From Deferribacterales bacterium (GTDB taxonomy: Bacteria; Chrysiogenota; Deferribacteres; Deferribacterales; JAISNW01), in NCBI GenBank assembly GCA_025997275.1, contig BNUJ01000013.1:1-22000 (forward strand): a DNA stretch of 22,000 nt, written 5' to 3'. A model generated the notes under the pieces. The model ran no database searches. It had not been told where the DNA came from and saw nothing but the letters and a program-made list of their open reading frames with translations. The position numbers and the translations under genes were made by a program. This document shows positions 7,446 to 15,312 of this stretch, one piece after another (the first letter of the stretch is position 1; every line of letters starts with the position of its first letter).

Positions 7446-8780
7446 ATGATGTTGAAACCGACCTTGAAACGTTGTTTGTTGTTCGTGCTATCCTTGTTTT
7501 TACTGACGAGCAGGCTGGTATTTGCGCAACCGTTAGCTGATAAAACGGCTACGCCGCTGGAGGTGTCTTTGCAGGACGCCGTTGCTAGTGCCATACGCAC
7601 CAATGAGGACGTCACTATTGCTGAGTTGACCTTAAAACGGGCTGAAGCTGTCATCAGGGAAGCTAAATCAGCCCGTTGGTTCAATGTAGAGGCTACAGGC
7701 AGATACCAGCGGGCAACCAGCCACGCCACAGACGAAAGCCCCACCACAGGCTACATTGCTGGTGCTAGTGTTAATTTAGTCCAGCCACTATTCACGTTCG
7801 GTACGATTTCTAACGCTGTTAAAGCTGCTAGTATCGCGGGAGAGATGGCGCAATATCAACATCAGGACTATATCAGAGAGCTTACACATAGCGCAAAGGT
7901 CTCTTACTATCAGGCGTTATTAGCAAGCGAACAGTTGCGACTTGCTGAGTTGTCGCTTAGTAATGCGTTGAATAGCAAACGACTGATAGAGAACTCCTCA
8001 TCTGTCCGCATAGCACAGAGCGATTATGTTAAAATTTCATCAGACATCGCTATGCGTATGGTAGAGGTGGAGAAAGCTCGCCTAGAACGCGATAGAGCAC
8101 ATAGATTGCTATCTATCATCTGTGGCTACGAGGAAGATATTGTCCTGTCGGATAAGCTAACGTTCAACACTGCACAGGCAAGTGAGCTATCGGCTAGCGC
8201 ATTACAAGTGGCACTTAAAGCCAATCCTACGCTGAATATGCTGGCTAAAGAGAGTGAACTTCACGAGGCTAGCGCAAAGGCAGCATTTGGTGGACACCTG
8301 CCAACCTTGTCGCTGTTAGCCGGCTGGGAGGGGAGCAGTGCGAGTGATAAGTTTGCCAAGACTAGCGGAGATGAGCTACACAACAGCGAGACTGGCTATG
8401 TGGGCGTTCAATTGAGCGTGCCATTATTAGACGGTGGCAGGGCGCGGGCACAAGCGGCACAGAAGCGGGCAGATGCGCTGATAGCCAAGACCACCTACAA
8501 TAAATCTCTGCGGTATATGAAGCAAGATTTAGTTGATGCTGTTGAACGCTACAACAGGTATCTAATGATATATCAGAGTGAAGAGAATGCTATTAAACTG
8601 GCTGATAGGAGCTATAATATGTCGTTATCTCGCTTTCGCACAGGGCAGACCAGTGCAACGGAGTTGAATGACGCGGAACAGGGGTTGTCATCTCTGCGGC
8701 TAGCCCATTCATTTACAATATTTAGCATATACGAGGCTCTATCAAATATAGAGAAGCTCGTTGGAGGGACCTCAATATGA
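7446..8780 (+). CDS. TolC-like outer-membrane efflux channel
   Basis: A 444-residue outer-membrane factor. A Sec signal peptide (residues 1-27, basic start, long hydrophobic core, cleavage after VFA) is followed by two OEP repeats. The first has the YQALLASEQLRLAE helix. The second ends with AIKLADRSYNMSLSRFRTGQ and SATELNDAEQGL, the typical last helices of TolC-family trimers. Such channels form the exit duct of efflux pumps across the periplasm and outer membrane. GGAG at 7436-7439 precedes ATG 7446 (ATG 7449 is equally possible). Its stop overlaps the RND permease start (ATGA), so the two are co-translated. No periplasmic adaptor gene is present alongside. Substrate unknown. Confidence 0.9.
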   Translation: MMLKPTLKRCLLFVLSLFLLTSRLVFAQPLADKTATPLEVSLQDAVASAIRTNEDVTIAELTLKRAEAVIREAKSARWFNVEATGRYQRATSHATDESPTTGYIAGASVNLVQPLFTFGTISNAVKAASIAGEMAQYQHQDYIRELTHSAKVSYYQALLASEQLRLAELSLSNALNSKRLIENSSSVRIAQSDYVKISSDIAMRMVEVEKARLERDRAHRLLSIICGYEEDIVLSDKLTFNTAQASELSASALQVALKANPTLNMLAKESELHEASAKAAFGGHLPTLSLLAGWEGSSASDKFAKTSGDELHNSETGYVGVQLSVPLLDGGRARAQAAQKRADALIAKTTYNKSLRYMKQDLVDAVERYNRYLMIYQSEENAIKLADRSYNMSLSRFRTGQTSATELNDAEQGLSSLRLAHSFTIFSIYEALSNIEKLVGGTSI

Positions 8781-11700
8781 TACGTTCATTTGTTAGACGA
8801 CCGACTACCACGTTAATGTTGGTGTTGTTCTTAGTAATACTAGGTATCGCCTCTATCAGGGGGATGGCTATTGAAGATTCACCGCCGATAGATTTCCCGT
8901 TAGTAAGTGTACAGGTGTTATACCCTGGTGCATCGCCTTACGATGTGGAGAACGACCTTGTTAAGCCCATAGAGGATGCTGTTTCAGAAATATCTGAACT
9001 GAAAAACATCAAAAGCACTAGCTATGAAAATATGGCTTTTATAATGATAGAGTTCAACATCGGCGTTGACACCAACGTAAAGGTGCTGGAGGTAAAAGAC
9101 AAGGTTGAACGTATACAAAACGACTTCCCCGCCTCTACGGAGAAACCGATTGTCTCTAAACTTGATATAATGGCATCGTCTGTTGTGGATATAGTCTTAG
9201 CAGGGGATAATTACAGTTCGCTTGAGCTATACAACTATGCAAACGATATCCTAAGACCGCAACTTAATGCTATAAAGGGGATTGCCAGCGTAGAGATATT
9301 TGGTGGCGAGGAGCGGCAGTTTAATGTGCGGCTTGATACTGATGCGATGAAGAGCTACTACATCACCATAGCCGACGTGATAAACGGGCTTAGTATGTAT
9401 AATATTGATATGGCGGCGGGCGATATCAAGAATAGCAACGTAGCGGTGAGCGTCCGTTTTGCGGGCAATATCAAGAACGAAGAAGACCTGAAAAATATGA
9501 AACTTGCCACCGTTGAGGGGCAGATATTCCGTCTGGCTGATATCGCCACCGTTGAAGATTCTATTAAAGATATAGAAACAGATGCATATCTTAACGATAA
9601 TCGCTCGCTCTATCTATCACTCAAAAAGGTGACTGACGGCAATGCTGTGGAGATTGCGGGTGGGCTTGCTAAAATTATGCCTAAGTTGCAGGCTGCGCTG
9701 CCACAGGGTATGGCTATGAGCATTGCTAACGATAGCACTGTCTATACAATAGAGAATACACTCAATACCTTTCGCGATATTTTATTTGGAATGTTCCTTA
9801 CAGTCATAGTGTTGCTGGTGTTCACATCTAATGTGCGGATTACGTTCGTTACCATAGTAATCGTCCCAGCGGCACTCATCGCCAACTTTTTTACGATGAG
9901 TCAGTCGCACTTCACTATCAATATGATGACGCTTTTAGCGATAGCATCGGTGCTAGGCACACTCATTGCAAATGCGCTTATCATTATAGAGGGAGCACTT
10001 GTGCGGTTTAATCGCGGGGAATCCCCCGAAGACGCTGCTGTCAATGGCACAACAGATGTGGTGGCAGCAGTGTTTGCCGCTACGGGCACAAACTTGGCAG
10101 TGTTTATCCCCCTTAGTATGATAAGTGGCGTTATGGGGCTATTTATGAGGCAGTTTGGGCTTACTATTGTGTATGCTACTGTTCTTTCAATAATAATGTC
10201 CTTTTCGCTTACGCCGATGATGATAGCGCAAATGCTCACAGAAAAGGGGAAACGGGAAGAGAACAAGATTGCCTCGTTCTGCATAAGGCAGTATAAAAAG
10301 TTCTTTGACCTCGTAGTTGTCTATAAAAAGACTGCACTTGCTATAAATGTTGCCCTTATAGTGTTGATGTTCAGTATGTCTCACTTTGTAGGCTCTGAAT
10401 TTGACACGAAGAGTGACACAGATGAGATTGCCATAGATATGAAAACGGATGAAGGCTCTACAATAGAGAAAACAATCGCTAAATCAAAGGAAGTTATTAG
10501 TATAGTCCAAAAATATCCTGAGGTAAAAAGCGTTGTTACTAAAATCGGTGGGAATGGGGTAATCAATTCATCGCTAATCTTGAAACTCGTCCCGCTGAAG
10601 AGCGGACGTGTGAGCGACTTAGTCCTAATAAGCAGGGCGGAAAAAGACCTAGCGGGCATTGACGAGGTTGAGCTGACGGTATCACAGGCAGACTCACACG
10701 GCGAGCCTGATATAACCGTAAACGTATATGGGCAGGACTATAACACTATCAATAAATACAGCGCAATGGTTATGGACAAGATGCGCGCAACAGGAACATT
10801 TCGCGCGATAACTTCAACGTCCCGTCCGCCGAAACGCGAACGCAGATTTATCCCTAACCACACTAAAATGGACTTTTATGGTATTACTAATGCGCAAGTG
10901 GCACAGGCTCTGCGTGCGGCACTATACGGAGATACCTCTAACCAGATTAAGATAGAAGGGAAGAGCTATGACGTAAATATTACGCTTACAAATGAACAAA
11001 AGGACAGCAACAAACTATTTGATAACGTGCTAGTTGCCTCATATAAGGGACTTATACCTATATCAGCACTGGGGGAGGTAACAGAGCTGGACTCTACGTC
11101 TGAGCTGACCCGCTACAACCGCGAGCGTATAGTTGAGATAGAGGGCTACATCGGCAAAGGCGTTTTAAGTGATGCTGAGAAGTTGCTCACAGATGAATTA
11201 AAGAGTATAGAGTTTGAGGATGGCTACGGTTACAGGTTTGGCGGGGCATCTGAAATGGCAGATGAGAGTATGGCGAGTATGGCTGTGGCGTTTCTGCTGG
11301 CGATAATATTTACATATATGTTGCTTGCGGCGATAATGAATAGTCTATTGCATCCATTTACCATATCGCTCGCTATCATTCCAGCTTTTGCGGGCGTGTT
11401 TGTTGGGCTACTGGTGACAGGCGGCACAATGAACATCGGTTCAATGATATCTATTATTATGCTAGTTGGCTTGTCGGTTAATAATGAAATATTGGTAGTG
11501 GAGCAGGCAATTACGCTAATGCGTAATAAGGGCAACTCTGCTGATGAGGCGTTATGGTTTGGCTACAAAGATAAACTCGTGACGATTTTAATGACATCTA
11601 TTGCCATTATAGTTGCAACGCTACCGCAAATGTTCTCTACAAACGCCACTATATCATCTATGGGAACGGTACTTGTGAGCGGACTGTTCTTTTCGCTGAT

Positions 11701-11866
11701 ATTCACGTTCACCCTTACGCCTATGGTATTCATATATATGGAAAGGTTTAACGAGTGGTTCAAGGGCGTTAAAATTATAGGCAAGCTAAAAACAGAACTG
11801 CATATAATTGCGCCCTATATGCGGCTTACACGAGTTCGGTTGAAAAAATTTGCTAGAAAGATATAA
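8777..11866 (+). CDS. RND-family efflux permease (AcrB/HAE1-like) with atypical proton-relay residues
   Basis: A 1029-residue inner-membrane pump subunit of normal family length. TM1 is at about 12-30, a large periplasmic porter/docking region follows, TM2-6 lie at about 330-480, and a second periplasmic region and TM8-12 at about 830-990. Family landmarks are YPGASPYDVENDLVKPIEDA, FIPLSMISGVMGLFMRQFG and ILMTSIAIIVATLP. Against AcrB as remembered, the TM4 pair D407-D408 is Ala398-Asn399 (in GTLIANALIIIEG), K940 in TM10 is Asn902 (in GLSVNNEILVVE) and R971 is Lys933; T978 is kept as Thr940. TM10 instead carries Glu904. GGAGGG at 8763-8768 precedes the ATG, which overlaps the tolC stop. The gene is intact, so this looks like a divergent or differently energised pump, not a decayed one. 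Confidence 0.9.
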   Translation: MIRSFVRRPTTTLMLVLFLVILGIASIRGMAIEDSPPIDFPLVSVQVLYPGASPYDVENDLVKPIEDAVSEISELKNIKSTSYENMAFIMIEFNIGVDTNVKVLEVKDKVERIQNDFPASTEKPIVSKLDIMASSVVDIVLAGDNYSSLELYNYANDILRPQLNAIKGIASVEIFGGEERQFNVRLDTDAMKSYYITIADVINGLSMYNIDMAAGDIKNSNVAVSVRFAGNIKNEEDLKNMKLATVEGQIFRLADIATVEDSIKDIETDAYLNDNRSLYLSLKKVTDGNAVEIAGGLAKIMPKLQAALPQGMAMSIANDSTVYTIENTLNTFRDILFGMFLTVIVLLVFTSNVRITFVTIVIVPAALIANFFTMSQSHFTINMMTLLAIASVLGTLIANALIIIEGALVRFNRGESPEDAAVNGTTDVVAAVFAATGTNLAVFIPLSMISGVMGLFMRQFGLTIVYATVLSIIMSFSLTPMMIAQMLTEKGKREENKIASFCIRQYKKFFDLVVVYKKTALAINVALIVLMFSMSHFVGSEFDTKSDTDEIAIDMKTDEGSTIEKTIAKSKEVISIVQKYPEVKSVVTKIGGNGVINSSLILKLVPLKSGRVSDLVLISRAEKDLAGIDEVELTVSQADSHGEPDITVNVYGQDYNTINKYSAMVMDKMRATGTFRAITSTSRPPKRERRFIPNHTKMDFYGITNAQVAQALRAALYGDTSNQIKIEGKSYDVNITLTNEQKDSNKLFDNVLVASYKGLIPISALGEVTELDSTSELTRYNRERIVEIEGYIGKGVLSDAEKLLTDELKSIEFEDGYGYRFGGASEMADESMASMAVAFLLAIIFTYMLLAAIMNSLLHPFTISLAIIPAFAGVFVGLLVTGGTMNIGSMISIIMLVGLSVNNEILVVEQAITLMRNKGNSADEALWFGYKDKLVTILMTSIAIIVATLPQMFSTNATISSMGTVLVSGLFFSLIFTFTLTPMVFIYMERFNEWFKGVKIIGKLKTELHIIAPYMRLTRVRLKKFARKI

Positions 11867-11883
11867 TGAGGGAGGAGAGGTTT

Positions 11884-12555
11884 ATGCCTAAAAAAACAGA
11901 TATACTAAATGATAATATGCGAGATTTAATGCGTGGAGGGGGGGGTGAATTGCATTCAAACGTAGTAACTCCGCGTAAAGCAGCGTTAACGAATCTACTC
12001 CGAGGTGGCGGGAGCGACTTCGCGGGAACCACATTCGCTGAGCATGAAGAGTATCTTATGGAACAAATTAAATCGGTTTCTAACAGCGATAGCAGTGATG
12101 TTTCAAATAACATGGTGAAGGAAGTTGAAAGAAATCTGCTTATTATGCACCTATTAGCCCATAGTTTAGGCAGATTTATCCATGAGGAATACGACCAGCA
12201 ACGACTGAAAATATTGTTTTTGTTGCATCACATAGGGCAGGAGCGGCTGAAGGTGCTGGCTGAGAATATGGGAATGTCCACATCTAACCTATGTATAGTC
12301 CTTGATAAACTAGAAAAGGATGGCTTTGTTGCTAGGCGAACCGATGAGAAAGACCGTCGCAATAGATATTATGCTATTACGGCGCAAGGACTAGAGGAGC
12401 TTGATAGATGCCGCCAAGAGATGCGTGGCGTAATGGCAAAGATGTTTGCTTCGCTTGAGCTAGATGAACGGGAAATCGTTTATAAAGCGTATCATGAATT
12501 GAACAATGTGTTGCAAAAATATGCCTATAAACTGCATGGGGAGCATACTGAATAG
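11884..12555 (+). CDS. MarR-family transcriptional regulator with long N-terminal extension
   Basis: A 223-residue regulator. The MarR winged helix-turn-helix spans roughly residues 80-215: LKVLAENMGMSTSNLCIVLD is the recognition region and DEKDRRNRYYAIT the wing. Family members are usually ~140-150 residues; here 76 extra residues precede Met77 and contain LMRGGGG (15-21) and LLRGGGS (38-44), a repeated motif. Start ATG 11884 is chosen for the GGAGGAG at 11871-11877; ATG 11866, overlapping the RND stop (TAATG), is a longer alternative. Codons 18-21 include a run of eight G. Last gene of the efflux operon and likely its repressor. Restart at Met59 or Met77 could give a normal-sized MarR. Its stop codon lies inside the left 40-bp repeat. 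Confidence 0.9.
   Translation: MPKKTDILNDNMRDLMRGGGGELHSNVVTPRKAALTNLLRGGGSDFAGTTFAEHEEYLMEQIKSVSNSDSSDVSNNMVKEVERNLLIMHLLAHSLGRFIHEEYDQQRLKILFLLHHIGQERLKVLAENMGMSTSNLCIVLDKLEKDGFVARRTDEKDRRNRYYAITAQGLEELDRCRQEMRGVMAKMFASLELDEREIVYKAYHELNNVLQKYAYKLHGEHTE
11938..11945 (+). repeat. G8 homopolymer inside marR (possible contingency tract)
   Basis: Eight consecutive G within codons 18-21 of the MarR gene, the longest G run I found in the window (several G6 runs occur elsewhere). Adding one G creates TGA directly after the tract. Deleting one G leads to TAG a few codons later. Either slippage would end the frame before the DNA-binding domain. Confidence 0.7.
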
Positions 12556-12587
12556 TTCACTTGCCTATTCTGTGTATTTGCGTTAGT
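12548..12587 (+). repeat. 40-bp direct repeat, left copy (overlaps marR stop)
   Basis: The 40 bases from CTGAATAGTTCAC to TTTGCGTTAGT are identical to 13752-13791, 1204 bp downstream. The left copy contains the last codon and stop of marR. Within the repeat GAATAG and CTATTC can form a 6-bp stem with a 9-base loop, without a following T run. After the repeat, 12588-12674 is a leader to the nuclease gene in which GGGGCTTG (12612-12619) can pair with CAAG (12634-12637) and CCCC (12645-12648) around a bulge. Confidence 0.9.
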
Positions 12588-12674
12588 TGTTGTTTGGTGT
12601 TATGGTTGACTGGGGCTTGGTAGCAGAGCCATTCAAGGCACTGTCCCCGCAAACGGAGATAAAGGTGATATAGT

Positions 12675-13694
12675 ATGCTGATGAATACGCAAGAATACCT
12701 ATCTATAGTTGATAACATCAAGACGCAGATTGCCTCTGCTCAGCAACGTGCATTAGCCAGTGCAAACCGTGAACTGGTTGCCCTTTATTGGAAGATTGGA
12801 ATAGTTATCAACGAACGAAAGACGTGGGGCAACAAACTTATAGTCAATCTAGCACGAGATATTCATACTTCTTTCCCAAACCTGCGCGGTTTTTCAGAGA
12901 GAAACCTAAAATATATGGCTAAATTTGCGATAAGTTATGGAGATACTGAAATTGTGCAACAGGTGTTGCACAATTTGCCATGGCGACACAATATTACCTT
13001 GATAGATAAATTGGATGATGAAGAACAACGCATCTGGTATGCAAAACAGTCGCTGGAAAACGGCTGGTCAAGCAACGTCTTGGATATGCAGATTGATAGT
13101 GAGCTTTATAAACGCCAAGCCATTGCGGATAAAACTACAAATTTCAAGGACAGATTGCCCGCTCCGCAGAGCGATATGGCTCAACAAGCATTAAAAGACC
13201 CGTATATATTTGACTTCATAGAAGCCCGCAAAGGTATTATGGAACGTGAGATTGAAACCGAGCTTGCAGGCAAGCATATTACAGAGTTTTTGCTGGAACT
13301 TGGTGCAGGCTTTGCCTTTGTAGGTCGTCAGTATCATTTGGAGATTGGGAACACAGACTTTTATATTGACCTGCTGTTCTATAACCTAAAGCTCAAGTGC
13401 TATGTCGTTATTGAGCTGAAAGCTAAAGAGTTCAAACCAGAGTATGCTGGGAAACTGAATTTTTATATATCAGCAGTTGACGATTTATTGAGGAAAGAGG
13501 GGGACAACCCGACTATCGGTATTTTGCTTTGCAAAAGGAAAAATAAGCTCATAGCCGAGTATGCCTTAAAAGACATCAACAAACCGATTAGCGTGAATGA
13601 GTTTAAGCTATTAGAAACTCTACCAGAAGAGTATGAAAACATACTGCCTACGGCGGAGGATATAGAAAACCGCCTCAAATTGCCACTAGAATAA
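12675..13694 (+). CDS. DUF1016 / YhcG-type PD-(D/E)XK nuclease
   Basis: A 339-residue protein of the YhcG (DUF1016) family. The N-terminal helical domain (about 8-160) shows RELVALYWKIG, SFPNLRGFSERNLKYM and LPWRHNITLIDKL. The C-terminal PD-(D/E)XK nuclease fold (about 190-330) has Asp232 in FYIDLLFYN and Glu247-x-Lys249 in VVIELKAKEF, so the catalytic set looks intact. Family members are soluble and often found near restriction-modification or mobile DNA; their exact role is not settled. AAAGGTG at 12661-12667 precedes ATG 12675. It stands alone between marR and lysS, bracketed by a perfect 40-bp repeat, with no transposase, integrase or methylase beside it. It is probably a horizontally acquired single-gene unit. 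Confidence 0.88.
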   Translation: MLMNTQEYLSIVDNIKTQIASAQQRALASANRELVALYWKIGIVINERKTWGNKLIVNLARDIHTSFPNLRGFSERNLKYMAKFAISYGDTEIVQQVLHNLPWRHNITLIDKLDDEEQRIWYAKQSLENGWSSNVLDMQIDSELYKRQAIADKTTNFKDRLPAPQSDMAQQALKDPYIFDFIEARKGIMEREIETELAGKHITEFLLELGAGFAFVGRQYHLEIGNTDFYIDLLFYNLKLKCYVVIELKAKEFKPEYAGKLNFYISAVDDLLRKEGDNPTIGILLCKRKNKLIAEYALKDINKPISVNEFKLLETLPEEYENILPTAEDIENRLKLPLE

Positions 13695-13751
13695 TGGGAC
13701 AAATAATGAAACTTCAGTTAGGCTACGCCGCCATCAGAACTAGGGGTAAGC

Positions 13752-13791
13752 CTGAATAGTTCACTTGCCTATTCTGTGTATTTGCGTTAGT
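13752..13791 (+). repeat. 40-bp direct repeat, right copy (upstream of lysS)
   Basis: Identical to 12548-12587. It lies between the nuclease gene and lysS, 33 nt before the lysS start. TTGCCT (13765-13770) inside the repeat and TAGTAT (13788-13793), which straddles its right end, are 17 bases apart and could be a weak lysS promoter. In the left copy the corresponding -10 reads TAGTTG. The 13695-13751 stretch before it holds no convincing gene, only a 17-codon open frame (13706-13759) ending at the repeat's TAG. Confidence 0.9.
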
Positions 13792-13823
13792 ATGTTGCCA
13801 GCATATTATATTTATGGTGATTT

Positions 13824-15302
13824 ATGGAGCAACATAGGCTACAAAAATACGAAAGCCTGCTAGCCAATCAGCAACAGGCTTTTGTCAGCTACTTCAAGGA
13901 TAACGAAGACATCAATGGTGTAGTTAGCAAATACGCCGATAAAACCGCTGACGAGTTGCATGGCACTAGCTATATGCACACGGTAGCTGGGCGTATTATG
14001 GCTGAACGCTCGTTTGGCAAGACGTCTTTTTTATCTATAAAAGACCGCACAGGTTCTATACAAATCTATATCAGACGCGATACTCTGAGCGAGGATGACT
14101 ACAAGGTCTATAAACTTTGCGATGTGGGGGACTTTATTGCGGTCTCTGGCAATATATTTCGCACTAAGACTAACGAGCTATCGGTGGCGGCTTGCACCTT
14201 TAAGATATTGACTAAATCACTGCGCGACCTGCCAGAGAAGTGGCATGGGCTGAAAGATATTGAATTGCGTCACCGCCACCGCTACGTTGACCTGATAATG
14301 AATGCTGATGCAAAGGACACGTTTCTAAAACGTAGCCTCATAGTAAAATATCTGCGTGAATATTTTGATAGAAAAGGTTTTGTTGAAGTAGAGACACCTA
14401 TGATGCATGCGATAGCTGGTGGCGCAACAGCAAAACCATTTATCACGCACCACAATGCACTTGATGTGGATTTTTATATGCGCATAGCTCCAGAGTTGTA
14501 TTTGAAGCGACTTGTTGTGGGGGGCATTGAACGCGTATTTGAAATCAACCGCAATTTTCGCAATGAGGGGATGGACGTTCGTCATAACCCAGAGTTCACA
14601 ATGCTTGAGTGGTATATGGCATACACCGATTACAACGGGCTGATGGATATGGTAGAGGAGTATTTTGTAGAGATTGCCACTAAAATCAACGGCAAACCTG
14701 TGGCGTTCCTTGAAGATGCTGAGACGGGTGAACTCACAGAAATAGACCTATCAGGCAAGTGGGAGCGACTCACTATGGAGCAGGCACTCGCAAAATACGC
14801 TGGTATTGATGAAAAAAAATTGCAATCCGCTGATGAAATAGCTGAACTATTAAAGAAATATAATATAGAAAAGAAGACTGGCTGGGGCATGGGGCGGATG
14901 GTGATGGAATTATTTGAAGCGTTGGTGGAAGCCAAGCTCATTAAACCAACGTTTATTATTGACTACCCGAAAGAGGTGTCGCCACTGGCAAAATCAAAAC
15001 TTGATAACCCTGATATAACAGAGCGATTTGAAATGTTTATAGGGGGGATAGAGCTTGTTAATGGTTTTAACGAGTTGAACGACCCGTTTGACCAAAAGGC
15101 GCGCTTTGAGCGGCAAGTTGCTGAGCGTGAGGGCGGGGACGAGGAGGCGCATATGATGGATAGCGACTACGTCACCGCACTTGAATATGGTATGCCGCCT
15201 ACAGCTGGTGCTGGTATGGGGATAGACAGGTTTGTTATGATGCTGTGTGGCAAGCGCAATATTCGCGAGGTTATACTATTCCCGCATATGCGTCCAGAAT
15301 AA
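13824..15302 (+). CDS. lysS: Lysyl-tRNA synthetase, class II
   Basis: A 492-residue cytoplasmic enzyme that charges tRNA-Lys. The N-terminal OB-fold anticodon-binding domain (about 55-145) includes HTVAGRIMAERSFGKTSFL and DVGDFIAVSGNIFRTKTNEL. The class II catalytic core has motif 1 around KYLREYFDRKGFVEVETPMM, motif 2 FEINRNFRNEGMDVRHNPEF (from residue 239) and motif 3 GAGMGIDRFVMML (462-474, Arg469). The domain order and ~490 residues are typical. GGTGA at 13816-13820 is only 3 nt from ATG 13824, a short spacing; no better in-frame start is seen. An A8 run (14812-14819) lies in the body of the gene. aroC begins 10 nt after the stop. Confidence 0.96.
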   Translation: MEQHRLQKYESLLANQQQAFVSYFKDNEDINGVVSKYADKTADELHGTSYMHTVAGRIMAERSFGKTSFLSIKDRTGSIQIYIRRDTLSEDDYKVYKLCDVGDFIAVSGNIFRTKTNELSVAACTFKILTKSLRDLPEKWHGLKDIELRHRHRYVDLIMNADAKDTFLKRSLIVKYLREYFDRKGFVEVETPMMHAIAGGATAKPFITHHNALDVDFYMRIAPELYLKRLVVGGIERVFEINRNFRNEGMDVRHNPEFTMLEWYMAYTDYNGLMDMVEEYFVEIATKINGKPVAFLEDAETGELTEIDLSGKWERLTMEQALAKYAGIDEKKLQSADEIAELLKKYNIEKKTGWGMGRMVMELFEALVEAKLIKPTFIIDYPKEVSPLAKSKLDNPDITERFEMFIGGIELVNGFNELNDPFDQKARFERQVAEREGGDEEAHMMDSDYVTALEYGMPPTAGAGMGIDRFVMMLCGKRNIREVILFPHMRPE

Positions 15303-15312
15303 TTAAGCGGCT

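Noticed and set aside
12548..12575. GAATAG / CTATTC hairpin as the marR terminator
   Set aside because: Only six A/T-rich pairs with a nine-base loop and no following T run; it is better described as part of the 40-bp repeat.
12606..12634. TTGACT upstream of the nuclease gene as a promoter
   Set aside because: No acceptable -10 element is found at 16-18 bases (CCATTC-like sequence only).
12610..12672. Stretch with GGTAGCAGAGCC and CTGTCCCCGCAA reminiscent of a tRNA D-arm or of part of a cobalamin riboswitch
   Set aside because: No T-arm, acceptor stem or anticodon stem can be placed, and the ordered B12 riboswitch elements are absent. Only scattered short resemblances remain.
13706..13759. 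17-codon open frame after the nuclease gene ending at the TAG inside the right 40-bp repeat
   Set aside because: Too short, no clear ribosome-binding site and no recognisable product; its stop is simply the one carried by the repeat.
12548..13791. Integron gene cassette with attC sites around the nuclease gene
   Set aside because: The 40-bp repeat shows only one short 6-bp stem and lacks paired R/L-type attC cores (RYYYAAC...GTTRRRY) in the right order; no integrase is present.
14812..14819. A8 run in lysS as a slippage or frameshift site
   Set aside because: It lies in an ordinary Glu-Lys-Lys stretch of an essential gene with an intact frame; such A runs are common in AT-rich coding DNA.
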